The notes under the pieces were generated by a model. The model ran no database searches. It had not been told where the DNA came from and saw only the letters and a list, made by a program, of their open reading frames with translations. A stretch of DNA of 64,000 nucleotides from Bacteroidales bacterium (GTDB taxonomy: Bacteria; Bacteroidota; Bacteroidia; Bacteroidales; UBA6680): positions 98,888 to 162,887 of the forward strand of contig JAOARD010000071.1 in the NCBI GenBank assembly GCA_025210735.1. Reading direction: 5' to 3'. Positions within the stretch are counted from its first letter, which is position 1. Every line of letters starts with the position of its first letter. The position numbers were made by a program, and so were the translations under genes. This document shows, in pieces, positions 1 through 9,194 of this stretch.

Positions 1-729
1 TTAATAAAGGTTCAGAATGAGAAGCTTGAACTATCTAATGCAACAAAGGATAAATTTTTCTCAATTATAGCACATGATCTTAAGAATCCGTTTGGATCTA
101 TATTGGCAATGACAGATCTGCTTGCAATACGTTATAAAGGCCTTACAAGCGATGTTGTATACAAAATGATAGTTGAGCTTAATAATGCATCAAGAAACAC
201 CTATAACCTTTTAGAAAACCTTTTATCGTGGGCAAGGTCGCAGAAAGGAGAGATTAAGGTAGTGCAGGAGAGGCTTAATGTGTATAATCTTATTGAGGAG
301 AGTATGCTGCCATATGTTGCCAATGCTGCAAAGAAGAATATCAGTATAGTTAACAATGTAGACACAGATATATATGCCCATATAGATAAAAACACAATGA
401 AAACCGTGTTTAGTAACCTTATTAATAATGCAATTAAGTTTACAGAGACAGATGGTGTTGTAGAGATGTTTTGTGAATGTATGAATAATACTGTTACTGT
501 AAGCGTTAAAGACAATGGTATAGGTATGACTAAAGATGTAATTGATAGTATCTTCAGGATTGATAAAAACCAGAGTACAAAAGGGACCAATGAGGAGATG
601 GGTACAGGCTTAGGACTTATACTTTGTAAAGAGTTTTCAGATAAAAACAACGTTAATATATCTGTTGAGAGTACCGTTGGCGAAGGCAGCAGATTTATAC
701 TTGTTATGCAGAAAGCAGAGAATGAATAG
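1..729 (+). CDS. Sensor histidine kinase, C-terminal part (5' end outside window)
   Basis: The reading frame is already open at base 1, so the sensor region is cut off by the window edge. The visible 242 residues hold a HisKA dimerisation/phosphoacceptor helix with an H-box (FFSIIAHDLKNP; the His is about visible residue 25) and a HATPase_c domain with N-box (NLINNAIKFT), G1 (DNGIGM) and G2 (GTGLGL) motifs. It should autophosphorylate and pass the phosphate to a response regulator. No receiver domain or regulator gene follows. The stop is followed by about 240 bases without a gene. Family assignment is secure from the motifs; the signal sensed is unknown. Confidence 0.93.
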   Translation, partial: LIKVQNEKLELSNATKDKFFSIIAHDLKNPFGSILAMTDLLAIRYKGLTSDVVYKMIVELNNASRNTYNLLENLLSWARSQKGEIKVVQERLNVYNLIEESMLPYVANAAKKNISIVNNVDTDIYAHIDKNTMKTVFSNLINNAIKFTETDGVVEMFCECMNNTVTVSVKDNGIGMTKDVIDSIFRIDKNQSTKGTNEEMGTGLGLILCKEFSDKNNVNISVESTVGEGSRFILVMQKAENE

Positions 730-967
730 GTTAAACTAGATATAAAACTATGTGTTAACTAGAAGTTATACATAGATAAAATACATTCCTTTTCTCTCTG
801 TACTTATGTATTTTTAATTCCTGTATGATTTATTTATGATAATTCTTCGTTTTATCTTTTAGGATTAATGCCTGATTTTGTATTAATTTTATGCAGAGGT
901 GAGAATTGTTCTATAATGTGTGTTGATTTTTACCTGTCTTTGTAAACTGTTTGAAAATAAATATACT

Positions 968-1903
968 ATGAAACTTAAATGTGTTAAAGCAGCTCTGTTG
1001 TTGCTGTCGGTTATTCTGTTTTTATCTTGTTCAGATAAGGAGTTTGTTATTGATTATAGGTTGATAAATAACCTTAAGGGTGATGTTAAGTCTGTTAACT
1101 CTAAATTGTATAATGCAGAGCTCAAATCAAGTGGTATTGAAAAGGGTTTGCAGATTAATAGTTTTTTATCTGAATATGTTGACAATACATTGGCACAATT
1201 GCATTTAATAAGAGGAGATTTTTATATTGAATTGACAAAGCAGGGGAAACTAAAATCGTTGAATCATTTTACAATGCAATATACATCAAAGATTGATAAT
1301 GTATATGATGAGAATAATAATCTGATAAAGATGTTATCAGGGGCAAATCTTGAACATATTACAACTTATACTAATGATACAGATGGTAATTGTGTTGCAG
1401 ACACAACCAGAGACATAAATGGTGACATAATAAATACTTCGAGGTATGTAACTGAAGATAGCAGAATTAAGGAAATTGCTACATATGATGCAGATAATAA
1501 GCTTAGATATAGGGTTGAATATGAATTTAACCGGAATTCATTAGTACAATCATTTAAGGGTGGTGATGGGAAATACCTTTTTAAGGTAAACTGCTCATAT
1601 GATGGTGTTGTTCATGAGTTTTTTAGAGATGACAGAGAGAAATTTATCATAAACAGAGACGGAGATAATGTTATTGAGGAGATTAAAATTTATGATGATA
1701 ATGAGCTTATTAAGAGGTTAGTTTTTGTTAATGATGATGGGAATATGAAGGAGTTAAAAATATATGGTGCTAATGAACGTGTAATTAACGAGTATAGCTT
1801 TAAGTATGAGTTTGACGATTACGGAAACTGGACAAAAAGGGTAGTTTATGTTGAAGATGTTCCTAAATATATAAATACAAGAGAGATAGAGTATTTTAAA
1901 TAA
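968..1903 (+). CDS. Lipoprotein with YD/RHS-like repeat stretch
   Basis: The start is placed at the ATG that gives a clean lipoprotein signal peptide (MKLKCV..., lipobox FLSC with Cys21); an upstream in-frame start at 920 would bury it. After the signal come about 290 residues in which Y, D, N and G recur in a pattern like degenerate YD repeats (for example YDENNNLIK, YDADNKLRY, YDDNELIKR, FDDYGNW), suggesting a beta-rich, envelope-anchored protein. No enzymatic motif is visible and the function is unknown. It ends just before a strong bidirectional terminator shared with the convergent gene. Confidence 0.75.
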   Translation: MKLKCVKAALLLLSVILFLSCSDKEFVIDYRLINNLKGDVKSVNSKLYNAELKSSGIEKGLQINSFLSEYVDNTLAQLHLIRGDFYIELTKQGKLKSLNHFTMQYTSKIDNVYDENNNLIKMLSGANLEHITTYTNDTDGNCVADTTRDINGDIINTSRYVTEDSRIKEIATYDADNKLRYRVEYEFNRNSLVQSFKGGDGKYLFKVNCSYDGVVHEFFRDDREKFIINRDGDNVIEEIKIYDDNELIKRLVFVNDDGNMKELKIYGANERVINEYSFKYEFDDYGNWTKRVVYVEDVPKYINTREIEYFK

Positions 1904-1920
1904 AGTTATATAGTTTATTA

Positions 1921-1960
1921 AAACAGCAATGCTGGATAGTTGTCTGGCATTGCTGTTTTT
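1921..1960. terminator. Bidirectional Rho-independent terminator
   Basis: A 12-bp perfect stem (AAACAGCAATGC / GCATTGCTGTTT) is flanked by A residues on the left and a run of T on the right. It lies between two convergent genes and can serve both. Confidence 0.85.
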
Positions 1961-1966
1961 TTATTA

Positions 1967-3160
1967 TCAGAATAGTCTGTAACCAATTACGAATGATAAT
2001 TTTTTGTAATCGGTGTTTTTGAATATATAGTCAGATAAAACCTCTCTGTTGGTGTGGTATTTTACCTCTAAGCTATATTTGTTGTTGTATACATATCCAA
2101 TACCTAATCCGAAATTGACTCTGGTTGTTATATCGTAAGGGGTGTAGAGCTCGTATTTAATTTCAGAATCCAGATCCCAATCTTTTAGTAACGATAAACT
2201 TAATGATAACGCAGATTTTTTAGTCAGAAACATTTTGTATCTGGCACCTACAGATAACTCTATCGACTTATAATCTACATTTACACTCTGGTTTTTGAAT
2301 GGTTTTTCTGTTTTGTACGATTGGTATACAGGCTCAACAATAACCGACCATTTGTTTTTGTTGAATGGTAAAACAAACTCAGCCTCGGCACCAATTCTAA
2401 AGCTAATCTCACTGTCCAGATCAATATTATCAGCGTTGTCGGTACCATGTGATATTGATAACGATGAGTGATCTATACCCGGTCTGATATTCAGATGAAA
2501 CCACGATTCAGATATGTTACCGCTCTTCTTTTGCTCTTTCTCTTTGCCCGGATGAGCCTGATTGTTGTACTTATAGAATAGCGACGATAGTTTATCTATA
2601 TTATACTTAAGCTTTTTTACATCTGTTTTGCTTATTCTATTTGATATTAACGATGTTGTAAGCTGCTGCTTATAGGTGTTGTTTGTAAGCATATCTCTGT
2701 TATGGTTAAGATATCTTTTGTATATAAGTGGCGTTATATTCATCTTCTCTGTTGTGTAGAAGAATCTCTTTGTATTACTATCAACGTATTGATATAGACA
2801 GGCTTTACCAGATACTATCTCTTTTAAGAATAGTGTCTCTTTTTTAAATACCGGAGCACTACCTTTTTTTAGTCTTGCAATATCATCGGTTGATCTGTCG
2901 ATATTTACAGTGAAGCGTACATACTTAATGCCTGACAAACCAAACTCTTTTGCCGATTTTATACTGATTATCTCAGCCTCTGACTCGGTGTCTTTCTTAA
3001 ACTCAAATTCATCAGGATTGCTTTTCCAGTCAATATTCTTAATTAATCCTGCTATTTTCTGATTGTTGTTTGATACGTAGTATCCTTTTTCGAATTGTAT
3101 CTGTGCAAATATGTTTGCAGAGAGCATTAGCAGTAGAGTAATAATTAATTGTCTCTTCAT
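1967..3160 (-). CDS. Outer-membrane beta-barrel protein
   Basis: A 397-residue exported protein. The N-terminus is a signal peptide ending near IFAQ, the Bacteroidota style with Q after the cleavage site. The first half is a mixed domain containing ISIKSAKEFGLSGIKYVRF, a pattern seen in many uncharacterised Bacteroidota surface proteins. The second half (from about residue 220) is alternating aromatic/polar strands (RIGAEAEFVLPF, SVIVEPVYQSY, SIELSVGARYKMF, NFGLGIGYVY) ending in phenylalanine, as expected of an eight- to ten-stranded barrel. It stands alone, convergent with the lipoprotein gene. The barrel call is firm, the role unknown. Confidence 0.75.
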   Translation of the reverse strand: MKRQLIITLLLMLSANIFAQIQFEKGYYVSNNNQKIAGLIKNIDWKSNPDEFEFKKDTESEAEIISIKSAKEFGLSGIKYVRFTVNIDRSTDDIARLKKGSAPVFKKETLFLKEIVSGKACLYQYVDSNTKRFFYTTEKMNITPLIYKRYLNHNRDMLTNNTYKQQLTTSLISNRISKTDVKKLKYNIDKLSSLFYKYNNQAHPGKEKEQKKSGNISESWFHLNIRPGIDHSSLSISHGTDNADNIDLDSEISFRIGAEAEFVLPFNKNKWSVIVEPVYQSYKTEKPFKNQSVNVDYKSIELSVGARYKMFLTKKSALSLSLSLLKDWDLDSEIKYELYTPYDITTRVNFGLGIGYVYNNKYSLEVKYHTNREVLSDYIFKNTDYKKLSFVIGYRLF

Positions 3161-3348
3161 TTGTTAGATTATTTTATATAGGTTTATAAATATGAGTTTC
3201 GATTATATAGGGGTTATTACATATTGTTAAATTTGGGCTGCTAATATATAATAAATTAACATACGGTCAACCAAACAGACGTAAAATATCTGTTGGTTGT
3301 TACTGGAGTAATGTAGTATATTGTAACCAGTTAAGCTAATGGTGGGGG

Positions 3349-4200
3349 TTAAAGCTTATCTAGAGAGAAGTTATATTTTGATATTGTGTCGATAATTTTT
3401 TTGACATTGTTGTTCTCAAGAATCTCTTTTGAGTATGATAATCCTATTTCGCGATAGTATTTAGGACCGTTGTATTTTTTTATTGAGAACCCGTTCCATG
3501 GTTTTGCAAGATGTTCTGGCAGGAATGTAATGCCTAAACCGGCAATGAGCAGGGTAAGAACCTCTGACTTTGTTGCACAGTTTGCAACGGTATTCCATTT
3601 ATCGCCTTTTGAGCTTAATATAGAGAGGCATTGCTGATGTGCCTCACAAGGCGGACAGTGTATAAAAGGTTCCTCTTTCAGATTCTCAAGGTCTATTATC
3701 TCTCTTTCGGCAAATTTATGGTTATCTGGTATACATAGTACATAATCCTCTTTTACAATTGGCATAAACAGGTGCTCTTCAAATTTCCACTCTCTTATAA
3801 GCAGATTAAAATCGCACTCCCTGCTTATAGATCTTATGTCCAGATCAATGTTCTCTACAGTGTCTGATATCAGTTTAATTAGTTTGCTCTTTAAATTAAC
3901 CGGCAAATCCTGAGCTATACCAATGCATATTTTGTTTCTGAACAGGCTCTTTTTAAATATATCCGGTATTGATGATAGTTCGCCCAGAATTCTTTTAGCA
4001 ATAGGGTAGAGGTAGTGTGCTTCCTCTTTTATTTCAACACCTCGTTTTGTTCTTGTAAACAGGCTTTTCCCGATCTCATCTTCTAACTGCTTAATACCAT
4101 TAGATATGTTTGGTTGCGAGACAAAACATTGCTCAGCTGCTCTGGTAAGGTTTCTCTGTTCGTAAACGGCGGTAAAGAAACGTAATAGTCGGGTATCCAT
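3349..4200 (-). CDS. LysR-family transcriptional regulator
   Basis: 283 residues. The N-terminal winged helix-turn-helix is clear (LLRFFTAVYEQRNLTRAAEQCFVSQPNISNGIKQLEDEIG, about residues 4-44), followed by a periplasmic-binding-fold effector domain (FIHCPPCEAHQQC; AGLGITFLPEHLA). It is divergent from the SDR gene at 4312 with 111 bp between the starts, the usual arrangement for a LysR regulator and its target. The inferred target is therefore that SDR gene and itself. Several cysteines in the effector domain could be redox-responsive, but this is a guess. Confidence 0.9.
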   Translation of the reverse strand: MDTRLLRFFTAVYEQRNLTRAAEQCFVSQPNISNGIKQLEDEIGKSLFTRTKRGVEIKEEAHYLYPIAKRILGELSSIPDIFKKSLFRNKICIGIAQDLPVNLKSKLIKLISDTVENIDLDIRSISRECDFNLLIREWKFEEHLFMPIVKEDYVLCIPDNHKFAEREIIDLENLKEEPFIHCPPCEAHQQCLSILSSKGDKWNTVANCATKSEVLTLLIAGLGITFLPEHLAKPWNGFSIKKYNGPKYYREIGLSYSKEILENNNVKKIIDTISKYNFSLDKL

Positions 4201-4235
4201 AATTATTTGTTATGATTAGCATACGAAAATAGTAT

Positions 4236-4266
4236 TTTGAACCATTTTATCAAAGCTATAACTTTG
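4236..4266 (+). promoter_or_regulatory. Bacteroidota-type promoter for the SDR gene
   Basis: TTTG (4236-4239) and TAACTTTG (4259-4266) match the -33 and -7 elements used by the Bacteroidota primary sigma factor, with 19 bases between them. The expected start of transcription, about 4271, leaves a 40-nt leader before ATG 4312. Confidence 0.7.
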
Positions 4267-4311
4267 TAATATCAGTTAATTAAGTATTTATAACTATTAA
4301 ATAAAAATATT

Positions 4312-5043
4312 ATGAAAAATTATGATAAACCATTAGTTGTTATTACCGGAGCCAGCTCTGGTATTGGAGCTGCTGCTGCAAAGTTATTCTCTTCTAAAGG
4401 TCATCCGTTGCTTTTAATTGCCAGACGTGTTGAACGTTTAGAGGAGATGAATCTGCCTGATACAATGTGCAGGAAGGTTGATGTTGTTAACAGAGAGGCA
4501 TTTGTTGACGCAATTAAAGAGGCTGAGGGTGTTTATGGTAAGGTAGATTGTATTATTAATAATGCCGGGGTAATGTTGCTTGGCGATGTTGCCACACAAG
4601 ATCCTGAGGAGTGGAGACGTATGTATGATGTAAATATAATTGGTTTACTTAACGGAATGCAGGCTGTGTTGCCATCTATGAAAGAGAGACAGTGCGGAAC
4701 AATAATTAATGTAAGTTCAATTGCCGGGCGTAAAACATTCCCTGATCATGCAGCATATGTAGGTACAAAGTTTGGTGTACACTCAATTACAGAGAATGTA
4801 AGAGAAGAGGTTGCTGCATATAATGTTAGATTGGTTACTATTGCACCGGGTGCTGTTGAGACTGAGTTGTTGAGCCATACAACATCTGATGCAATTAAAG
4901 ATGGCTATGAGGCGTGGAAAAAGGATATGGGAGGTGTTGTAAAAGCTGATGAGGTTGCAGATGCAATGTGGTTTGCCTATAGTCAGCCTCAGAATCTGAA
5001 TATACGTGAGATTGTTATGGCTGCCACAAAACAGCAACCATAG
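4312..5043 (+). CDS. Short-chain dehydrogenase/reductase (classical SDR)
   Basis: 243 residues, the normal size for a classical SDR. The Rossmann motif is TGASSGIG (about residues 12-19), with NNAG, the catalytic Ser in NVSSIAG and the YxxxK pair in YVGTK. It resembles the YdfG-like NAD(P)-dependent oxidoreductases acting on small hydroxy acids or aldehydes; the substrate cannot be told. It is divergent from a LysR gene that probably regulates it, and carries its own promoter. Confidence 0.93.
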   Translation: MKNYDKPLVVITGASSGIGAAAAKLFSSKGHPLLLIARRVERLEEMNLPDTMCRKVDVVNREAFVDAIKEAEGVYGKVDCIINNAGVMLLGDVATQDPEEWRRMYDVNIIGLLNGMQAVLPSMKERQCGTIINVSSIAGRKTFPDHAAYVGTKFGVHSITENVREEVAAYNVRLVTIAPGAVETELLSHTTSDAIKDGYEAWKKDMGGVVKADEVADAMWFAYSQPQNLNIREIVMAATKQQP

Positions 5044-5155
5044 TTTTGTACATAGCGCATGACTGTTTTACATATTTGCTTGTGTGTATATTTTAATTGA
5101 CTATTTATTTACCGGATTGGTGATATAAAAACATAATAGACGTTTATTGGAACAT

Positions 5156-5163
5156 TATTTTTG
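5156..5163 (+). promoter_or_regulatory. -7 promoter element
   Basis: TATTTTTG matches TAnnTTTG. It lies 58 bases upstream of ATG 5222 and supports that start over the in-frame start at 5147, which would lie upstream of the promoter. No good -33 box is visible. Confidence 0.45.
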
Positions 5164-5221
5164 TAATTGCGTAACAATATGTAGAGATTGGAAGAAGCAT
5201 ATTAACAAAATACACGCGGTT

Positions 5222-5527
5222 ATGAATGACTATAATACAGTGATGAATATATGGATATATTCATCTGATAAGGAGGAGGCTGTTATGTTGACCAAGCAGA
5301 TTAGACTGCCGTATGTTCCGTTTATTGGGCAGGGTATGAGGTTTGCAGATAAGATAACGTCGTATGTTTATTATGTTACTGATATTGTCTGGGATGTTGA
5401 CAGAGAACTGTTTATTCTTGAATCTGACAACTCTAATCAGCTTCCGGATGTTAGTCTTGAGATAAAAGCAGAGTATATAAAAAATGATGGGTTTACAGAG
5501 TCTACCCGTAAGGTATTTATGACATAA
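5222..5527 (+). CDS. Small protein of unknown function
   Basis: About 101 residues, start chosen downstream of a -7 box. The sequence is well-mixed and globular (PYVPFIGQGMRFADKI, YYVTDIVWDVDRELFILES), not a shadow of another gene, and has no signal peptide or membrane segment. I do not recognise the family. It stands alone between the SDR gene and the convergent K+ channel. Confidence 0.55.
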   Translation: MNDYNTVMNIWIYSSDKEEAVMLTKQIRLPYVPFIGQGMRFADKITSYVYYVTDIVWDVDRELFILESDNSNQLPDVSLEIKAEYIKNDGFTESTRKVFMT

Positions 5528-5688
5528 GTGTTTATTAATAATAGTGCGCATTGGATTATAGCCATAATACGCCACTGTTTGTACAATTGTCTGTATAACT
5601 ATTTACAGGGCATTTGTTACATGTAGTGGGAATTTAGCACTGAATATTGCCATGTGCATATTGTGTAACTTTCGTTGTGTAATTAATT

Positions 5689-5713
5689 AGAATCCCGGTA
5701 TATCCGGGATTCT
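5689..5713. terminator. Hairpin terminator between convergent genes
   Basis: A 10-bp perfect stem (AGAATCCCGG / CCGGGATTCT) with a 5-base loop, followed on the plus side by a T-rich stretch. It sits between the small plus-strand gene and the minus-strand channel gene; the rest of 5528-5760 holds nothing else I can support. Confidence 0.6.
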
Positions 5714-5760
5714 GTGTTTGTTTTATAGTCTGATTATACAGATGTTATGTTGTTACAAGT

Positions 5761-6546
5761 TTATTGTAATTCTTTACCGCAGTGTGGACATGTATTCTCT
5801 TTTTTTGATGATAGTTTGTCTATAAAACCTGAGCTTATAATTCCTGTAGGCAATGCTACCAAACCAATACCCATAATAGCAATAATTCCTGCTATTAATT
5901 TGCCTGCTGCTGTTATAGGATATATATCACCGTAACCTACAGTTGTTAATGTTGCTACCGACCACCAAAAACAGTTGAGTATATTTGAGAATTGTTCTGG
6001 TTGTGCCTCTGCCTCAAAATAGTGGATAAGAAAAGAGGCTATAAGCAGCATTATTGATGTTACAAATACTGTTGTTAGTAGTTCCGATTTTTTCTCTTTA
6101 ATTACATTCCATATTAGGTATAGTGATCTGTTGTATCTGTTTATTTTGAGTATTCTGAGGAAACGTAGTAGTCTTAATAATCGCAGAAACCTTAAATCCA
6201 TCGCAAAAATGAATGGCATATAGAATGGGGCAATAGCTAAAAGGTCTATAATGCCGTATGGCGAGCAGATGAATTTTATAGCAGATTTTAATCTTGATGA
6301 TGATGGGTGCGTTATGTCTGATACATATATCCGTATCAGATATTCAATAGTAAATATTATGACTGATGTTATCTCAAAGTATTCAATTTCGTCTCTCCAT
6401 ATATTACCTATATAAGGAATTGATTCAATGATAATAGCGATAATGTTTAACACTATTAACCCCATTATTGTATAGTCAAATATTATGTTTATGTGTGATC
6501 CGTGTTTGCCTTTTTGTACAAGGTTAAGTGCTTTTGTCTTATCCAT
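5761..6546 (-). CDS. Voltage-gated potassium channel (ion transporter family)
   Basis: 261 residues with six predicted membrane helices. S4 is a textbook voltage sensor with Arg at every third position (RFLRLLRLLRFLR, about residues 119-131). The pore loop holds the K+ selectivity filter TTVGYGD at residues 201-207. The C-terminus carries a short CPHCG motif, half of a zinc ribbon, which is a common ending in this family. It should be an inner-membrane K+ channel. It follows the PD-(D/E)XK gene on the same strand after 80 bases that include a strong hairpin, so co-transcription is uncertain. Confidence 0.92.
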   Translation of the reverse strand: MDKTKALNLVQKGKHGSHINIIFDYTIMGLIVLNIIAIIIESIPYIGNIWRDEIEYFEITSVIIFTIEYLIRIYVSDITHPSSSRLKSAIKFICSPYGIIDLLAIAPFYMPFIFAMDLRFLRLLRLLRFLRILKINRYNRSLYLIWNVIKEKKSELLTTVFVTSIMLLIASFLIHYFEAEAQPEQFSNILNCFWWSVATLTTVGYGDIYPITAAGKLIAGIIAIMGIGLVALPTGIISSGFIDKLSSKKENTCPHCGKELQ

Positions 6547-6563
6547 AGTTATCTGCTTTTAAT

Positions 6564-6594
6564 AAGCCTCTGTAGAGTGCTACTACAGAGGCTT
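6564..6594 (-). terminator. Hairpin between nuclease-like gene and channel gene
   Basis: A perfect 12-bp stem (AAGCCTCTGTAG / CTACAGAGGCTT) with a 7-base loop. In the gene direction it is followed by ATTAAAAG rather than a T run, so it may attenuate rather than stop transcription. Confidence 0.55.
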
Positions 6595-6626
6595 AAGTAT
6601 ATAGAGTTATTAGTTTCTCAGTTGTA

Positions 6627-8480
6627 CTATTTATTTATAGCTTTTAATATTCTGTCCTCTTTTATTAATACATCTTTCATTAGTAGCTGATAAGGCAGTT
6701 GGTTGTGTCTTGAGTTCTTAAAGCCATCAAGAATTTTAATAAGTGATGCTGCTGATATCAACGATATATTTATCTCAAATTCAAGTTCGCAATCGTATAC
6801 AAAGTCATCGCTGAAATCAGGTGCAATAAGTAGCGATTTAACTACATTATAACCTCTCTCTTTAGCCATCTCTGTATATGCTTTTATCTGTCTCGATACA
6901 GAGCTGAACTTATTGTAACCACTATCTTTTGATGTTTTACACTCTATAATAATCAGATTGTTATTGCCCAGATTTAACAGAAGATCAATCTTGTTTTTAT
7001 TGTTATTTATCTCCTTTTTTAGTTTCTCGTCAACATTAAAGCCAAGTTTAGAGAATATAGTTCTTGTTATATCCTCAAATTTTAGCCCTAATTCACTCTC
7101 TTTAATATGTAGTCCGTTGCTTTTTAATCCAACAATATCTCTGTATCCTATAAATTCGTAGTTCTCAATGTACAGGTTATCGGCATCTTTATATGCATCT
7201 AATGTGTTTATAATCAAATCGCCTCTCGATTTTATCTCCTTTGTGGTTATGAATCGTTTAAGAGCATCAGATGGTATCAGATCAAGTATATCGCGTGGTT
7301 TTATATTATAGTCCAGCAAGCTCTGGCTGTCAAGCGAGTTATCATCCTGCATCTCAAATTGCGACTGTATACGTTTTTTCATATCAGGTATTGTATCGTA
7401 TAGTTCGCGCAGCATCTTGTCGTAACCATCAACCGATATGCCTACCTTATCGTCTTGTTCAATTGTATCAAAGTATTTTATCATATTTTTTACCTTATCG
7501 TCAAGTGTAGCCCCTTTAAGAGTTACATCTATTTTTAGGTTGTTTTCCCATATATCGTTAAGGTATCTTTTTTTGTCCGATTGCGATGTACCCTCTTTAT
7601 GTATATCGTAACTCAGAAGATTGGATATTGATATACCATCGTTTATTATTCGTTTTATCTTACCCTCGTAGTTAAGCTCTTTTATATTTATATTGTGCTT
7701 ACGGCATATCTGATTCAGTTGTGGCTCTCTGAACGATTTCAGTATACGTCTGTAATATTTATCCGCTATCTCTTTATCTCTTACATATCTTAAAAGGCGT
7801 ACAATCTCATCAGGGATATATAGTTCGTTATTTTTTCTTGAGTAGAAGATAAGCCCTATATTGCGTAACAGGTTTATAATACTATCGATATTTAGTTTGT
7901 TTGGCGGAATTATAAGATAGTTAATCAGTTTAACCTCCTCCTGCGATAGTTCAAGCTTTGCAGCAAGAGTTAATAGTATAGATAGTTCATCATCTGTTAT
8001 CTTCTCCTCTCTGTTGTTCTCAATATCGTTTGTGTATGCCTTTTTTACACATGCCATATATATGTTGTAATCTCTTATACGCTCTTTGTCAATAGACGAT
8101 CTGTCTGACTCTATCTCTTTTGCAAGTTGCTTTGTTTTTTTTGTAATTGAGGCTAACTCCTTCTCATACAGATAAGCAAACCAATCGCGATTAATTATTG
8201 CATTTCCATCTCTGCTTATAATATCAATAAGAATGTCAATCTGCGAGGTGATGTTTAGAAATTCCGCTTTAATAATATCAGAGAACTCCTTTGTTACCAG
8301 GCTAAACACTTTACTGATATTTATATTGTCTGCACTCTTAAGATCGTTATTATTTTCAGACAATATTTTGTCTATCTCTTTTGCGTTACATGGCGACGAT
8401 GTAATGATGTTGTCAATTATTTTCAGAAAAGAGTTTTTCTCAAGAGAATTTACTTTGTCAAGTATTCGCTCCAGTTTCAT
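6627..8480 (-). CDS. Large protein with C-terminal PD-(D/E)XK nuclease-like domain
   Basis: 617 residues. The first 430 or so are mostly helical, charged and unrecognised. The C-terminal 150 carry a probable restriction-endonuclease fold: GLKFEDITRTIFSKLGF (helix with Glu), KIDLLLNL (catalytic Asp), LIIIECKTSK (E-x-K) and a following helix with Gln (SRQIKAYTEMA). This order matches Mrr-like PD-(D/E)XK enzymes, so DNA cleavage is plausible. No methylase or helicase neighbour is present, so a classical restriction system is not supported. The downstream neighbour is a K+ channel. Possible roles are type IV restriction-like defence or repair. Confidence 0.65.
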   Translation of the reverse strand: MKLERILDKVNSLEKNSFLKIIDNIITSSPCNAKEIDKILSENNNDLKSADNINISKVFSLVTKEFSDIIKAEFLNITSQIDILIDIISRDGNAIINRDWFAYLYEKELASITKKTKQLAKEIESDRSSIDKERIRDYNIYMACVKKAYTNDIENNREEKITDDELSILLTLAAKLELSQEEVKLINYLIIPPNKLNIDSIINLLRNIGLIFYSRKNNELYIPDEIVRLLRYVRDKEIADKYYRRILKSFREPQLNQICRKHNINIKELNYEGKIKRIINDGISISNLLSYDIHKEGTSQSDKKRYLNDIWENNLKIDVTLKGATLDDKVKNMIKYFDTIEQDDKVGISVDGYDKMLRELYDTIPDMKKRIQSQFEMQDDNSLDSQSLLDYNIKPRDILDLIPSDALKRFITTKEIKSRGDLIINTLDAYKDADNLYIENYEFIGYRDIVGLKSNGLHIKESELGLKFEDITRTIFSKLGFNVDEKLKKEINNNKNKIDLLLNLGNNNLIIIECKTSKDSGYNKFSSVSRQIKAYTEMAKERGYNVVKSLLIAPDFSDDFVYDCELEFEINISLISAASLIKILDGFKNSRHNQLPYQLLMKDVLIKEDRILKAINK

Positions 8481-8686
8481 AATTTAATTTTTGGTTAATA
8501 ATTGGTTGTACTAACCTGAGTATGGTTTTGCTAAATGAAATGGGACGATTTTGCAGTTTTATGTGGTTGGCAATTTAGTAAAAAAAATAAATATGTAACG
8601 GTACGGGACAGTTAAATGTTGAGTCTGTTTATATATGTTTAATTGCATATGATGGTAAATGATATATAAACAGAAGGTTTGTTTGT

Positions 8687-8726
8687 GGTCGGTTATAAAA
8701 AATACAGATAACCGACCTTGTTTTTT
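8687..8726 (+). terminator. Hairpin with T run in an otherwise empty gap
   Basis: A 10-bp perfect stem (GGTCGGTTAT / ATAACCGACC) followed by TTGTTTTTT on the plus strand. It also lies just after the minus-strand gene ending at 8744. The gap 8481-8743 otherwise holds nothing I can assign. Confidence 0.55.
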
Positions 8727-8743
8727 AACGGTATGTGTGAGAT

Positions 8744-9067
8744 TTAATATATTGGTGTATGTGTTACAATAAAGTGTAGAGAATATCCATTACATTTTCT
8801 GTCCCACTTAATTTGAGTTATGTTGCTCCATGGCACCATTGTTTTATGTCCTTGATGATAACAACTTGCGTGTTGCACTGTTACATAGTTATCTGTTTCG
8901 TTAACTAATCTTACCAGTGTAGATACACCGGCTCTTGTTGTCTCTATAATAGGTTTCTGAGGGTTGTTTATATCTTCAGTTATTGGAGCCGTATCTTTTT
9001 TAATATGGTTACGCACATACTCTCTGAGTTCTTCAACCCTTTCTTTAGTAATTGTTTCTGTTGTCAT
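8744..9067 (-). CDS. Small protein of unknown function
   Basis: 107 residues. The N-terminus is a charged helix (TKERVEELREYVRNHIKK); the C-terminal half is beta-like (VSTLVRLVNETDNYVTVQHASCYHQGHKTMVPWSNITQIKWD), which recalls a small OB- or PilZ-like barrel, but I cannot place it. No signal peptide. It is followed by a terminator-like hairpin and preceded, after about 130 bp, by the histidine methyltransferase gene on the same strand. Confidence 0.6.
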   Translation of the reverse strand: MTTETITKERVEELREYVRNHIKKDTAPITEDINNPQKPIIETTRAGVSTLVRLVNETDNYVTVQHASCYHQGHKTMVPWSNITQIKWDRKCNGYSLHFIVTHTPIY

Positions 9068-9194
9068 GATATTTAGTATTTATTGGTAAATAATTGATAA
9101 TAAATCTGTAACAATATAATTATTGTTTTCCGTAAATAAAATAACATAAACAGTTAATAGCGTTTGTCTTATAGATTATTATGTGCTTTTATGT

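Noticed and set aside
201..650. Antisense frame over the histidine kinase
   Set aside because: A shadow of the kinase codons, hydrophobic and low-complexity, with no start context.
6627..8480. Type I or II restriction-modification system
   Set aside because: No methyltransferase, specificity or helicase gene lies nearby.
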